Origin: Bacteroidota bacterium
Lineage (GTDB): Bacteria; Bacteroidota; Bacteroidia; AKYH767-A; 2013-40CM-41-45
Direction of reading: 5' to 3'
Assembly: GCA_016720935.1 (NCBI GenBank)
Contig: JADKJP010000002.1
Coordinates: 186,001-250,000 of the forward strand
Length of the DNA: 64,000 nt
This document shows positions 8,466 through 18,677 of the stretch, in pieces (within the stretch, counting starts at the first letter, position 1; the number at the start of each line of letters is the position of its first letter). The position numbers were made by a program, and so were the translations under genes. A model generated the notes under the pieces. That model worked only from the letters and a program-made list of their open reading frames with translations. It was not told the origin of the DNA and made no database searches.

Positions 8466-9929
8466 ATGCTCTTAAATAAAATGTTTCGAATGACCAAAAG
8501 AATACTCTTTTTCATTTTACTCTTCATTTCCGGCCAGAACATGGTGTCTGGACAAACTTCCATCAGTACCATGAGTGATGTGAATAATCTTCTTGAAGAG
8601 GTTGAATTTAAGGTTATGTTGCAAACAGATCTGCACAAAGCGGAAGTGCTGGATCTTGCTTCGAAAAAGTATTTCATACCCTTAACCAATTACATAGATT
8701 TAAATGTAATCGGAAAAGGTAAAAGTATCACTTTAAGCAGCGATAAGTTGAGTGAATATATCATTTCCCAAATCAACAATGTAAGTACCTCTGAACAATT
8801 GGGAGAAAAAATACTGAATGAATTCCTTGCATCCGGCTTTGTTGATGATGGAAGGAAACAAACTACCGAAAAGGATAAACCCAGAGTCTCACTTGGAGGT
8901 TATTTTGTCTCGGAGTACGAATACCATCAGGAACCGGATGGTGTTTTTCATTCCTTACTGGAGATCAATCAAACGCGGATCTTTGTAGCGGCGGATATCA
9001 ACCCGTCTGAATCAAAAAACAGAATTTCATTTTTGGGCGAATGGAATCCTATTCCTGAAGAAGTTATTCACCAGATTGATGAACTAAGTTTTGTCCGCGA
9101 CACGACAACCTATACATTGAGTAATCCTGAAGAAAATGCCGGAATGCTCCACACTGCCAATGGCGAACTGATTCCGTTTGAAAGACTTTATGTAAAAATT
9201 GAGAATCTTGCCGGTAGCAAATTGAATTTGACAGTCGGCCAGTTTAGGAATCCATTTGGCTACTGGAGCGATTATACATCACATCGAAACTTTACATCAA
9301 CTAAAGGGAATCAACTGGTGAATGGCTTTGCCCTGAAGAAAATTGATCTGGGAATTAAACTTGATGGTAAGATAAACACTAAGTGGGATTGGTCAGCGGC
9401 CATAATGCATGGAAGATTAAGCCGGACTTCTCCTCTCAACAGAGCTGATGCTGATGACAAGAAAGATTTCTGTGGACACATAAGACATACTTCAAAAAAA
9501 ATCTCACTAGGCGCATCAGCATATTTGGCGGAGTTCAATGTCCGACGGATTGCTTTGGGTATCGACTACCAGGTTAATTTTAAAAAGCTGACCATTAGCG
9601 GTGAAACTGTTTACCAGAAAAATGATCAACCGGAGAAAATCTTTTCTGATGTAGGTGGAATCCGGGACCTGGCTTCTTTCTCATCTTATCTTCAATTCGA
9701 TCTCGAACTCTCGCATAAGTTCCATTTGTACGGATTGTATGAGATGTGGAACATTATAGCCAATGGAGAAAATGTTGTATCTAATCCTGAAGCAAAATTG
9801 TTCCAGGGAATCCGATACATCTTTAACAACAATCTTCACTGGACAATCGTAGAATATGGACACATGTTTCACGAGGGTTACGATAAAGGTTTTACCCATC
9901 TGTCTTCTGCTATTGATCTGACATTTTAA
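8466..9929 (+). CDS. Porin-like outer membrane beta-barrel protein
   Basis: The protein has 487 residues with a signal peptide at 1-29 (ILFFILLFISGQNMVSG). The N-terminal region 30-130 holds a helical pre-barrel segment. From residue about 140 onward there are alternating beta strands with aromatic girdles (VSLGGYFVSEYEYHQEP, KLNLTVGQFRNPFGYW, ELSHKFHLYGLYEMW) and the protein ends with a strand LSSAIDLTF, typical of outer membrane barrels. The VGQFRNPFGYWSDY segment is characteristic of porin-like proteins of Bacteroidota. It ends 11 bp before the YfiR-like gene, so the two probably form an operon. The cargo is unknown. Confidence 0.75.
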   Translation: MLLNKMFRMTKRILFFILLFISGQNMVSGQTSISTMSDVNNLLEEVEFKVMLQTDLHKAEVLDLASKKYFIPLTNYIDLNVIGKGKSITLSSDKLSEYIISQINNVSTSEQLGEKILNEFLASGFVDDGRKQTTEKDKPRVSLGGYFVSEYEYHQEPDGVFHSLLEINQTRIFVAADINPSESKNRISFLGEWNPIPEEVIHQIDELSFVRDTTTYTLSNPEENAGMLHTANGELIPFERLYVKIENLAGSKLNLTVGQFRNPFGYWSDYTSHRNFTSTKGNQLVNGFALKKIDLGIKLDGKINTKWDWSAAIMHGRLSRTSPLNRADADDKKDFCGHIRHTSKKISLGASAYLAEFNVRRIALGIDYQVNFKKLTISGETVYQKNDQPEKIFSDVGGIRDLASFSSYLQFDLELSHKFHLYGLYEMWNIIANGENVVSNPEAKLFQGIRYIFNNNLHWTIVEYGHMFHEGYDKGFTHLSSAIDLTF

Positions 9930-9940
9930 AAATTACCACA

Positions 9941-10465
9941 TTGATAAAACGGAGTATTCTTTTTAGTAGCTTTTATTTATTGGCGCTGCTGGTCAATGCT
10001 GCGTCGGTTTACAGTCAGACGAATTATAAATTTGAGGCAATCTATATTTATTCTTTTACCAAATACCTGAGCTGGCCGGATAACACAATTAAAAATCAGT
10101 TTGTTGTTGGTATATATGGTTATTCACCAATGCAACAGGAATTAGTTAGTGTAACCAACGGGAAGACTGTAGGAGACAAAAGTATCTCTGTGAAAAATTA
10201 TAATACCATAGAAGAAATTGAAAACTGTCAGATTCTTTTTGTTACAACAGAATATGAAGGAGATTTACCTGAGCTTACGAAAATCGCCAATGCCAAACAC
10301 ATTTTACTTATCACCGACGGAAACGAAATGAGCGGGAAAGGAGCCGGTATTAATCTTGTAAATGTTGATGGAAAACAAAAATTTGAATTGAATGAGGCCG
10401 CTGTCAAAAAAGCAGGGCTCAAAATCTCAAATCAGCTTATTCCGCTTGCTATTCTGGTTAAATAG
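9941..10465 (+). CDS. YfiR-like periplasmic protein (DUF4154)
   Basis: The protein has 174 residues beginning with a TTG at 9941; no ATG occurs before residue 64 in this frame, and the TTG gives a proper signal peptide (IKRSILFSSFYLLALLVNAASVYS). The mature part starts KFEAIYIYSFTKYLSWPD, the hallmark of YfiR (DUF4154) proteins. In Pseudomonas YfiR represses the diguanylate cyclase YfiN from the periplasm. Here no YfiN partner is adjacent and the gene follows the porin-like gene by 11 bp, a pairing I also know from other genomes. Its role is therefore inferred only as periplasmic, redox- or ligand-sensing regulation. Confidence 0.8.
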   Translation: MIKRSILFSSFYLLALLVNAASVYSQTNYKFEAIYIYSFTKYLSWPDNTIKNQFVVGIYGYSPMQQELVSVTNGKTVGDKSISVKNYNTIEEIENCQILFVTTEYEGDLPELTKIANAKHILLITDGNEMSGKGAGINLVNVDGKQKFELNEAAVKKAGLKISNQLIPLAILVK

Positions 10466-10678
10466 TGCAGAATCAATACAATGATCTTTTTGGGCACCGA
10501 TCCTTTGGATGCCTGATTTCAAAATCCCCGGATTGTTCACACAATGTTAATAAACGATTGGGTAAATATCCGTCAGGTATTTCTAAATTTGGTTCGCGGT
10601 AATAGGTAATGGAAAAATCATCCTGAACCCGGTGCCTGCCAACTCAAATTATTCACCCTACTTTAATCCCATTGTAAT

Positions 10679-11572
10679 TTGTTTCGCTACGCCGCTATTG
10701 ATATTGGATCCAATGCAGTTCGACTTTTGCTCTGCAATGTTGTAGAAGAACATGGAGCTACACATTTTAAAAAGGGAGAATTGATTCGCATCCCTTTGCG
10801 CCTTGGAGAAGACGTATTTAACTCCGGAAAAATTTCCCCGGAGCGATCCATTCGTTTTCAGAAAACAATGCACGCATTCAAATTACTTATCGATGTATAT
10901 GAGCCGGTAGCTTATCGTGCCTGTGCCACAGCTTCCATGCGTGAAGCTGCGAACGGGGAAGAGATCGTGAAACAAATTCGAAAGGAATGCGGATTAAAAA
11001 TTGACATCATTTCAGGCAAAGAAGAAGCGGAACTGATTTACTCAAATCACGTCGAAGCGGAACTTGATCACGATAAATGTTATTTGTATATAGATGTGGG
11101 TGGCGGAAGTACAGAATTGACATTATTTGACAGGGGTGCATGCATCGCCTCACAGTCTTTTAATATCGGAACCCTGCGTTGGTTACAAGGGAAGAGCACC
11201 AAAGAGCAATGGGAAGAATTCAAAAACTGGGTAAAAAAAGTTTCCGAAAACCATGGTCCCCTCACAGCAATTGGTTCCGGTGGGAATATCAATAAGATTT
11301 TTAAAATGCTGGGGAAAAAAGATAAGCCTTTGTCTTTTTCCGTTTTAAAAGAATTGTATGATGAGATGAAAATTCACTCAGTGGAAGAGCGAATGGAAAT
11401 CTGGGGACTCAATCCGGATCGTGCGGATGTAATCGTACCGGCGGCAAAAATCTTCCTTGGTGTGATGAAAGCTGCCGCCATCGATGAAATAATTGTTCCA
11501 CAGATCGGATTAGCGGATGGGATTGTTCATCAACTGCATGAGCAGAACGGAAGACTTCAGCCTCTGGCCTGA
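10679..11572 (+). CDS. Ppx/GppA-type exopolyphosphatase
   Basis: The 297-residue sugar-kinase/HSP70/actin-fold phosphatase probably hydrolyses polyphosphate or pppGpp. Phosphate 1 motif is near the N-terminus (IDIGSNAVRLLL, residue 7 onward), the SGKEEAELIYS stretch is the glutamate-containing switch region, and the second phosphate motif is IDVGGGSTEL at about 135. It has GSGGNINK before the C-terminal helix. The single-domain length suits the shorter Ppx found in Bacteroidota, without the HD extension of GppA. The start is a TTG at 10679; no ATG is available before the conserved core. The gene is isolated from the YfiR pair by a 213 bp spacer with nothing recognisable. Confidence 0.88.
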   Translation: MFRYAAIDIGSNAVRLLLCNVVEEHGATHFKKGELIRIPLRLGEDVFNSGKISPERSIRFQKTMHAFKLLIDVYEPVAYRACATASMREAANGEEIVKQIRKECGLKIDIISGKEEAELIYSNHVEAELDHDKCYLYIDVGGGSTELTLFDRGACIASQSFNIGTLRWLQGKSTKEQWEEFKNWVKKVSENHGPLTAIGSGGNINKIFKMLGKKDKPLSFSVLKELYDEMKIHSVEERMEIWGLNPDRADVIVPAAKIFLGVMKAAAIDEIIVPQIGLADGIVHQLHEQNGRLQPLA

Positions 11573-11591
11573 TAGATAAAAGGACAGGGAA

Positions 11592-13292
11592 CTATTTTGT
11601 CTTTATAAATTTCCGGGTGAATACCTGATCAGGAAATTCCATTTTTAAAAAATAAGAACCTGGACCAAGAGAAATCAGGTTCAGATTTATTTCGGGATCA
11701 ATAAGTTTTTTCGATTCAGTGTGGACTATTGCTCCGAACACATTTAAAATTTCAATCTTAAAACACATACCGGATTTTTCTTTTGGCAAACGGACATGCA
11801 ACATTCCGGCGTCAACGGGGTTTGGAAAAATCTCCGAATGCTCAACTGACTCATGACCTGGAATTCCACTGTTGGAACTGACAATAAACTGTCCCATCAT
11901 TCCGTCGTCTTCATGCATCAGGATATGGCAATGATACATGTATGGAATCATCGGATCAGCATAATCTTCAAATTTCATGATCAGCCGAATTGATTCATTC
12001 GGAAGAATCAGGACATCATCTTTAAACCCCTGTTCATGCAACGGAGGAGGAACTCCGTTTCTGTCAAGAATAAAGAATTGTACATCATGAATGTGAAAAG
12101 GATGTGCAACCATACTTTGATTGGAAATTGTCCAGATCTCTGTGTGATCAAGAGGAATCGTATAATCGATTCGCATCATATCAAAGCTTTGTCCATTGAA
12201 AAAGAATGGACCACTGAAGGATGTACTGCTCTGTGGTGTAATCGTAATCCATCTGGTTTCCTCTGATTGTGATTCAATGAGCGGAGTGAAATTCGCAAGC
12301 GAAGCCGGGATGGAGAAAATGCCCGGTGGCAGGGGAGGAGTCACATCGATTTGCAGGATGTTGAAGTCAACACCGTTCAACGGACTTTCCATTGTACTAT
12401 CCATTCCGGACATCAATGCTGCCCCCTGAATACCCATGAGGAATTCTGAAGCATAACTCATCAAATTAATCCGCTGGCCTATCAAACTCTGTAGATTGAT
12501 GAGAATTTCCGCTCTTTCACCGGGAGAAAGCTGTAGGCGTGTTGCATTCACCGGAGCCTGCAACAATCCACCATCACTTGCAATAATGGTGAAAGAAAGA
12601 TTTCCGGAAAATCCGAAATTAAAACTTCTTCCCTGTGCTGCATTTAGTAATCGGAGTCTTACCACCTGTGCAGGAAGATTGAGTTGAGGATTGGTAGTGC
12701 CGTTTACAAGAATAATACTGTCGTTCATCCCTCTCCACAAAATCTGATTAGCGGAATCAAACTGTTGTGTCTGAACAACCAGAGGAAAATCATCAATCCC
12801 ATAACTGCGAGGAAGATTTAAAGTTGCTTCAAAACTATCCCGCACAATGATGATACCCGCGGCTCCGCGCATCGCCTGCTCTCCCGTGCGCATGTGAAGG
12901 TGCGGATGGTACCAATATGTAGCGGCATTATTCTTCACTTCAAATTGCGCCTGCCAGTTTGTGTTTGGAAGGATTACTGTATGAGGGCCACCGTCTGCTA
13001 TGGATGGCACATGCAATCCATGCCAATGCACAGTTGTCGTATCATTGAGCTGATTGTTTACATCAAGATTCACAAACTCTCCTTTATTCAAAATCAGAGT
13101 TGGCCCGAGATAAGAGAAATTGTTGAAAGCATTCGTAACCGTTTTTCTTCCGTTCAGAAATTGAACACTATCATCATGAATTGAAAGTTGAATGTTGGGG
13201 CCGCTGAGAGTGCCAGGTATTGGAATAGGATTTTGTGCATTTGCCAATTGCAAAAGACAACAAAAAAGGAGGGAAGTAAGAATCTTCATCAT
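11592..13292 (-). CDS. Multicopper oxidase with T9SS type A sorting domain
   Basis: The protein has 566 residues with a signal peptide (residues 1-19). Copper ligands are complete: HWHGLH (89-94), YHPHLH (128-133), HPFHIH (397-402) and HCHILMHEDDGMM (454-466), so all T1, T2 and T3 ligand motifs are visible including C455. The architecture is that of CueO/CotA/bilirubin-oxidase-like enzymes that oxidise metal ions or phenols with reduction of oxygen to water. Residues about 485-566 (IFPNPVDAGMLHV to the terminal VFTRKFIKTK) are a T9SS type A sorting domain, so it should be surface-exposed. The substrate is unknown. Its minus-strand stop lies 20 bp from the convergent Ppx stop. Confidence 0.92.
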   Translation of the reverse strand: MMKILTSLLFCCLLQLANAQNPIPIPGTLSGPNIQLSIHDDSVQFLNGRKTVTNAFNNFSYLGPTLILNKGEFVNLDVNNQLNDTTTVHWHGLHVPSIADGGPHTVILPNTNWQAQFEVKNNAATYWYHPHLHMRTGEQAMRGAAGIIIVRDSFEATLNLPRSYGIDDFPLVVQTQQFDSANQILWRGMNDSIILVNGTTNPQLNLPAQVVRLRLLNAAQGRSFNFGFSGNLSFTIIASDGGLLQAPVNATRLQLSPGERAEILINLQSLIGQRINLMSYASEFLMGIQGAALMSGMDSTMESPLNGVDFNILQIDVTPPLPPGIFSIPASLANFTPLIESQSEETRWITITPQSSTSFSGPFFFNGQSFDMMRIDYTIPLDHTEIWTISNQSMVAHPFHIHDVQFFILDRNGVPPPLHEQGFKDDVLILPNESIRLIMKFEDYADPMIPYMYHCHILMHEDDGMMGQFIVSSNSGIPGHESVEHSEIFPNPVDAGMLHVRLPKEKSGMCFKIEILNVFGAIVHTESKKLIDPEINLNLISLGPGSYFLKMEFPDQVFTRKFIKTK

Positions 13293-13351
13293 TCTGAATA
13301 TTTCAAATTCAAAAAATAATTACTGCTAAATAAAAAAGTAGTAGAAGTTGT

Positions 13352-16300
13352 TTAACGAACCAGTGTTACATGCCCGATGTATCGATGCAGTTTTCCGGTG
13401 TAATCGTGTACATTGATGATGTATTCATACACATCGTTCTGACAGAGATTTCCATTCCCGTAATAAGTTCCATCCCATGGCATGTCAGCCCGCACCGAAT
13501 GAAATATTTTTACTCCCCAGCGGTCAATGATCCACATGTCATAATCAACAAATCCGATTCCCTGCCCGATAAAACCTTCGTTGATGCCATCTTTGTTTGG
13601 CGTAAATGCATTGGGAACATACAGCGCAAATTCCTGTTCAACCCGTAATGTGTTGTATACAGTATCCGTACAACCACCGTGGTTCGTTACAATCAATCGT
13701 ACAGTATAAATTCCCGTATCGGGATATACATGGGAAGGACTGGCTTCTGTAGAAGCTGCTGAACCATCTCCAAAATCCCACTCCCAGAATGCGGCATCAA
13801 CGCTGTTGTCATTAAAGAAAATTTCAGGATGATAGCTGGAAACAACATTGCTGCTCTGATAAAAACCTGCAGTTGGATATCCATGAACAATGACTGTATT
13901 GTCTACAGTTACGGAATCTTTGCAACCCTCAGGACTCACAATCGATAAGGTGATATCGTAATTGCCGGGATTTTCATAAACGTGTGAAGGATTGGAATCG
14001 GTAGAAAGTGTATTGTCATCGAGATCCCAGGAATAAGTTGATCCGGCTAATTGCGGATAATAATTTTGAAAATCAACGGAAACAGGCATACAGCCCTGGA
14101 TCTGGTGAGGGAGAAAATCTACCAATGGCAATGGATGCACAACAATGCTGACAGTATCCTGAATGAGTGGTGAGCAACCATCACTGACTGTAACAATAAA
14201 AGTAGAATCATGTTCAGGTGCCACTTCTGCGGAGGCAGCCAGGATGCTGCTGTCGTTCCAGGAATACTGATAAGGTCCGCCATTGCCTCCTCCTGCGGAT
14301 GCACTGACATTTGCTGTTTCACCAAAACAAATTTCCGGAATGATATCAGCAACAACCGAAAGAGGCGGATGCACTGTAATCAAAACCGAATCAGGAGAAA
14401 CCCTGCAATTGTTTGAATCAACTAATGAAACAACATACTCTGTTGTGACAGTTGGAGAAACAAGAATAGAATCAGTATGATCACCGGTACTCCAGGTAAA
14501 TGAATACGGTCGTGTTCCTCCTGAAGCGTTGGCCTGAAGGATAGATTCCTGGCCAATACAAATTGTTTCAGGCAAACTTGTGCTGAGATGAAGAGCCGGT
14601 GGTTCGGAAATGGTTGCAGTCATTGTAAGTGTACAACCAAACGAATCAGTAACAGTAACAGTATACTCACCTGCATGTAAATTGGTGACTTCACTGGTTT
14701 GATATGGACCGGGTGTCCAGGAATATGTGAAAGGAGAAGTTCCTCCGGACGCAAGAACCGCAACAGAACCCTGAGCAGAATCAAAACACAATGCATTTAC
14801 ATTGAAAGTTTCAGCGAGAAGGAGTGTGTCGGCAAACACACGAACAGTATCCTTATTTACACAAAAATTTGTGTCAGTTACTGTCACAACATAGACCTGG
14901 TCAGAATCCGGCGCAACAATAATTTGCTGAGAAGTAGATCCGCCCGGCGACCACAGGTAGGAAGAACCGCCACTGGCTTTTAGGGTATCCTGATTTCCAT
15001 AACAAATGTATCTGTCGGGCCCTGCGCTTACAATCGGAAGTGCATGAACAATCACTCTAACTGTATCTGCATCTTTACAACCATTCGTGTCAGTAACATT
15101 TACGATGTAGTTTGTACTTGTATCAGGGGAAACAGCAAATTGTTGGGCATTTCCGCTGCCGGGATTCCAGGAGTAAACGAATGGTCCTGCAGAAGCCCTT
15201 AAGGTATCTGAATCTCCGGCACAAATTGTTTTGTCAATGCCCGCATTCACTGAAGGTAAATTGAATACCCTCACCTGAACAAGATCTGTATCCTTGCAAC
15301 CAAATGCATCTGTCACTTGTACAGTATAAGTTGTTGTAATAATAGGATGAACAACTACCTGTTGGCTTGTTGCTCCTCCGGGCGACCAGGAATAATTCGC
15401 GCCACCGCTGGCTGCAAGTGTAACAGAATCGTGTAAACACAGCGACTTATCCAATCCCGCATTTGCTGTTGGCAATGGTTTCACAATCACATTAACCCTG
15501 TCGACGGCCGAACAATTATTCGTATCAGTGATGGATAAGGTGTAAGTAGTTGTGACAATAGGATTCACAATTATTTGTTGCGTGAATGCGCCACCGGGAT
15601 TCCAGGAATACGAAGTTCCTCCGGAACCACTCAACGTGGCTGAATCACCAAGACAAATTGTTTGGTCGGTTCCGGCAAAAGCGCTTGGTGGTTGATTAAC
15701 CGTAACACGCACAGTATCCCATGAATGGCAACCTGCTGTATCCGTCCCGGTTACTATATAGTTTGTAGTAACAGAAGGGTGAACACTGATTTGTGAAGTG
15801 GTTGCTCCTCCCGGACTCCATGAAAATGTTGTTTGGTTATTTGCATTCACAGAAAGAGTTGTTGTATCACCCAGACAAATACTGCGATTCTGACTAACAT
15901 TCATGTTGGGACCTCTGCGTACAAAAACCACAACGGTATCATTAGCTGAACAACCATAAATATTTGTGGCAGTAAAAATATAAGGTTGAGTACTTCCGGG
16001 ATTGACGGTAATCTGCGCAGTAGTTGCATTTCCCGGAAACCAGGTATGCGTGGCTCCACCAATACCGGTAAGCGTTGCATAAGCTCCGTTGCAAATGGTC
16101 TGATCTAATCCGGCATTCGGACTTGGAAGCCCTGAGATAGTTACGGCATGTGTAACAGAATCTGTGCATCCATCCGTATTCTGTACCACCAGAGAAACAT
16201 TATAGTTACCTGCGACAGTATAAACATGCGCCGGACTTTGAACCGGCGAAGTATTGCCATCACCGAAATACCATGTCCAGTCGGTAAGAGTGCTGGGAGA

Positions 16301-17998
16301 AGTAGAATGATCTGTAAAATTTAATTGAGCATTCACACAAGCATTGGAAGGAGTAAATGTAGCGACAGGATGATTGAGTGAAAGGTGAAGTGTACGAATA
16401 AGTGTATCAATACAACCACCCACTGTTTGGACAATCAATCTTACCTGGTAATTTCCGGCTGCGGCAAACGTGTGTGATGGATTCTGTGCAATAGAAGTTC
16501 CTCCGTCACCAAAATTCCAGGAGTAAGCACTGATTGTACCGCCTGTTACAGTAGATAAGTTTGTGAACTGCACAGCCAGGCTTGAGCAGGAAAAATTACT
16601 TGTAAAATCTGCGACAGGAACGCCTGCAGCCGGGTTCACCATGGCAGTGTCTGAAGTGGAACAAAATCCACCGGACGCAGTGACAATATACATTCCCGGA
16701 CCGGCAGTAATGGATGAAGTCGTTTCTCCGGAGTTCCAATGATATGTATATACACCGCTCCCACCTGAAGCTACTGCGGTCAGAACGGTGGATGCGTTAC
16801 AGCCAACTGTGACATCCGGACCTGCATTTACATCTAAGCCACCGACGGTAATACAATAAGAATAAATCTGATTTCCGGAGTAAGGACAATTATCATCAGT
16901 AACAATGGCGGTGAAACAATGTGGATTGGGGCTGATATCCGCTTCGGTTGGTGTCCAACAGAAAGTTGCTGTTTCACGGTGTCCCGGAATGGTTGTCAAA
17001 ATTCCACCAGGGATAGAATAGTCCCATGTGATAAAAGTATTGTGTGTCGCATCTCCATCACCGGAATTAATGGTGAAACAAGTTTGTGACCCGGCGCAAA
17101 CAGTCATGGCGAAAGAGTTCGTGCCATTTATTCCTGTAAGCGTCGGAAGAATGTTGTTGCAGTCTGTTACAGTTACCTGAATATCACGCTCAACACTTCC
17201 GATCAATACTCCGTTCCTGTACTCCTGAACCAATACAGCCATCACTGTGACTTCAAGATTGGTAGGAGTCATGCAGATATCTCCTGTTTGTGGATTAAAA
17301 CTAACGGTAGGGTTAGAGGAAAGTGGTGAGGTCGCGGAAAAGGGGGGAAGGTAACTGACCGATAGTCCCGCGGAATCATAAGGAGTGATCATGGAATACA
17401 CAAGCGAATCTCCATCTGTATCAAATCCACCGTGGTTATAACAAAACTGCTGTCCGAGACAAGCGAAGGGAACAGGTTTGTTTGAAAAGACAGGTGAGTT
17501 ATTGCAAGGCGTAATGGTGTTGTTCAGCGTTGCATAGATGTACATTAGTGTATTTCCGGGATTATTGATGTTGGTAATAGCCCAGTTTCTGCAACAGAGA
17601 TTGAAGCTAAACCTCCAGTCGGCACAAGGCCCTGGAAGAGTTACAATTCCCTGGTATACGTATTCCTGAATTCCCGTAAAATCTCCACCGTTACAAGTGG
17701 TGGTATCGTTTCTGCAAATCGGACTAATCTCTTGTCCTGTTCCGGGAATCTGATAAATTGTAAGTGTATCATCTCCATAACAGGAAGATTGGAAATGAAT
17801 CAAAGCGGCAGTATCCGCTTCTACTCCTGCGCAGTCACGATAAAATGAAAGGGTGATTTCATAACTATTACCGCCCAGACAACGATACGTTAAATCCGAA
17901 CCCATAGAATGGCTTGCCTTCACTTTTTCAACATTGCTCAAAAGAAGCATGAAGAAAAATGCAATACAGAAAGACTTCACGAAATTATGATACATCAA
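13352..17998 (-). CDS. Large PKD/repeat secreted protein with T9SS type B (CHU_C) domain
   Basis: The 1548-residue protein has a signal peptide (MMYHNFVKSFCIAFFFMLLL). N-terminal ~430 residues are a conserved beta-rich region with many Cys. Two PKD domains (about 455-620; SWNFGDGG and WTWYFGDGN motifs) follow, then six consecutive ~72-residue modules (each CxGDxxTLxxSGG...W.PGG...TTxYxVxVTDxxGC), four more Ig/PKD-like modules including WDLDDN and WEWDFGDGS, and a C-terminal gliding CHU_C domain (VPNAFTPNKDGINEGF, IDRWGVKIF, YIGHVTLVR). It is probably an adhesin or structural surface filament protein exported by T9SS and attached at the surface. The six repeats are coded at about 14.83-16.13 kb. 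Confidence 0.9.
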   Translation of the reverse strand: MMYHNFVKSFCIAFFFMLLLSNVEKVKASHSMGSDLTYRCLGGNSYEITLSFYRDCAGVEADTAALIHFQSSCYGDDTLTIYQIPGTGQEISPICRNDTTTCNGGDFTGIQEYVYQGIVTLPGPCADWRFSFNLCCRNWAITNINNPGNTLMYIYATLNNTITPCNNSPVFSNKPVPFACLGQQFCYNHGGFDTDGDSLVYSMITPYDSAGLSVSYLPPFSATSPLSSNPTVSFNPQTGDICMTPTNLEVTVMAVLVQEYRNGVLIGSVERDIQVTVTDCNNILPTLTGINGTNSFAMTVCAGSQTCFTINSGDGDATHNTFITWDYSIPGGILTTIPGHRETATFCWTPTEADISPNPHCFTAIVTDDNCPYSGNQIYSYCITVGGLDVNAGPDVTVGCNASTVLTAVASGGSGVYTYHWNSGETTSSITAGPGMYIVTASGGFCSTSDTAMVNPAAGVPVADFTSNFSCSSLAVQFTNLSTVTGGTISAYSWNFGDGGTSIAQNPSHTFAAAGNYQVRLIVQTVGGCIDTLIRTLHLSLNHPVATFTPSNACVNAQLNFTDHSTSPSTLTDWTWYFGDGNTSPVQSPAHVYTVAGNYNVSLVVQNTDGCTDSVTHAVTISGLPSPNAGLDQTICNGAYATLTGIGGATHTWFPGNATTAQITVNPGSTQPYIFTATNIYGCSANDTVVVFVRRGPNMNVSQNRSICLGDTTTLSVNANNQTTFSWSPGGATTSQISVHPSVTTNYIVTGTDTAGCHSWDTVRVTVNQPPSAFAGTDQTICLGDSATLSGSGGTSYSWNPGGAFTQQIIVNPIVTTTYTLSITDTNNCSAVDRVNVIVKPLPTANAGLDKSLCLHDSVTLAASGGANYSWSPGGATSQQVVVHPIITTTYTVQVTDAFGCKDTDLVQVRVFNLPSVNAGIDKTICAGDSDTLRASAGPFVYSWNPGSGNAQQFAVSPDTSTNYIVNVTDTNGCKDADTVRVIVHALPIVSAGPDRYICYGNQDTLKASGGSSYLWSPGGSTSQQIIVAPDSDQVYVVTVTDTNFCVNKDTVRVFADTLLLAETFNVNALCFDSAQGSVAVLASGGTSPFTYSWTPGPYQTSEVTNLHAGEYTVTVTDSFGCTLTMTATISEPPALHLSTSLPETICIGQESILQANASGGTRPYSFTWSTGDHTDSILVSPTVTTEYVVSLVDSNNCRVSPDSVLITVHPPLSVVADIIPEICFGETANVSASAGGGNGGPYQYSWNDSSILAASAEVAPEHDSTFIVTVSDGCSPLIQDTVSIVVHPLPLVDFLPHQIQGCMPVSVDFQNYYPQLAGSTYSWDLDDNTLSTDSNPSHVYENPGNYDITLSIVSPEGCKDSVTVDNTVIVHGYPTAGFYQSSNVVSSYHPEIFFNDNSVDAAFWEWDFGDGSAASTEASPSHVYPDTGIYTVRLIVTNHGGCTDTVYNTLRVEQEFALYVPNAFTPNKDGINEGFIGQGIGFVDYDMWIIDRWGVKIFHSVRADMPWDGTYYGNGNLCQNDVYEYIINVHDYTGKLHRYIGHVTLVR

Positions 17999-18245
17999 GA
18001 TGGGCAGACCAAAAGGGGCATTAATTTACAAGAAATCAGGCAAATAAGCACGCAACTTAGGCCAATTTTCTGTTTGAAACATGAAAAGGGCGGTAAATGC
18101 CTCTATTCTTGCGGTATTCTGAAACTAAATCAAGTAAAACGCTTCAACAAATAGCATCTTTTATGCGGTTATAACTCTGACTTTGATTGTGTTTATTCGC
18201 AGTATAACACGTAGTATTTTCTGCTACCCATAAAAACAAAACCAT

Positions 18246-18677
18246 ATGTCATTCGTCAAAATAATGATTCATGCCGTTTGGGGAACAAAGAACAGATATC
18301 CATTTCTCACCAAAGAAATTCGTGATAAGGTGATTCAGCACATCAAACAAAATGCAAAGACCAAAGAAATTTATATCGACAGGTTGAATGGCCATACAGA
18401 GCATTTGCACTGTTTGATGAGCCTGAATGCAGACATGAGTATTGCAAAAGCAATGCAATTGATAAAAGGAGAATCCGCATTTTGGATTAACAAAGAAAAG
18501 ATTACAAAAAGAAAATTCGAATGGGCTAATGAATACTATGCCGCATCAGTGAGCGAATCGATTCTCGGCAAAGTCAGAGCGTACATCGACAACCAGGAGG
18601 AGCATCACAAAAAGAAAACTTTCGAGCAGGAGCATGAGGAGTTCATCAGCAAATACGACATCAAAATTCAGGGCTAA
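18246..18677 (+). mobile_element. IS200/REP-associated tyrosine transposase (TnpA-like)
   Basis: This 143-residue Y1 transposase has the HUH motif at NGHTEHLHCLMSL (His-x-His: H-L-H at about 59-61) and the catalytic tyrosine candidate in EWANEYYAASVSE (residue about 99). It begins SFVKIMIHAVWGTKNRYPFL, as RAYT/IS200-like TnpA proteins do. It uses a single-stranded, Y1-mediated cut-and-paste or peel-and-paste style reaction in the IS200/IS605 family. No TnpB partner follows. The adjacent palindrome cluster at 18672-19050 is its likely REP substrate. The gene is intact, so it may be an active or domesticated RAYT. Confidence 0.88.

Noticed and set aside
14200..16200. Numerous frames on the plus strand inside the PKD gene and similar ones in other large genes
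   Set aside because: They are antisense shadows of repeat-rich coding sequence without signal peptides, start context or domains.
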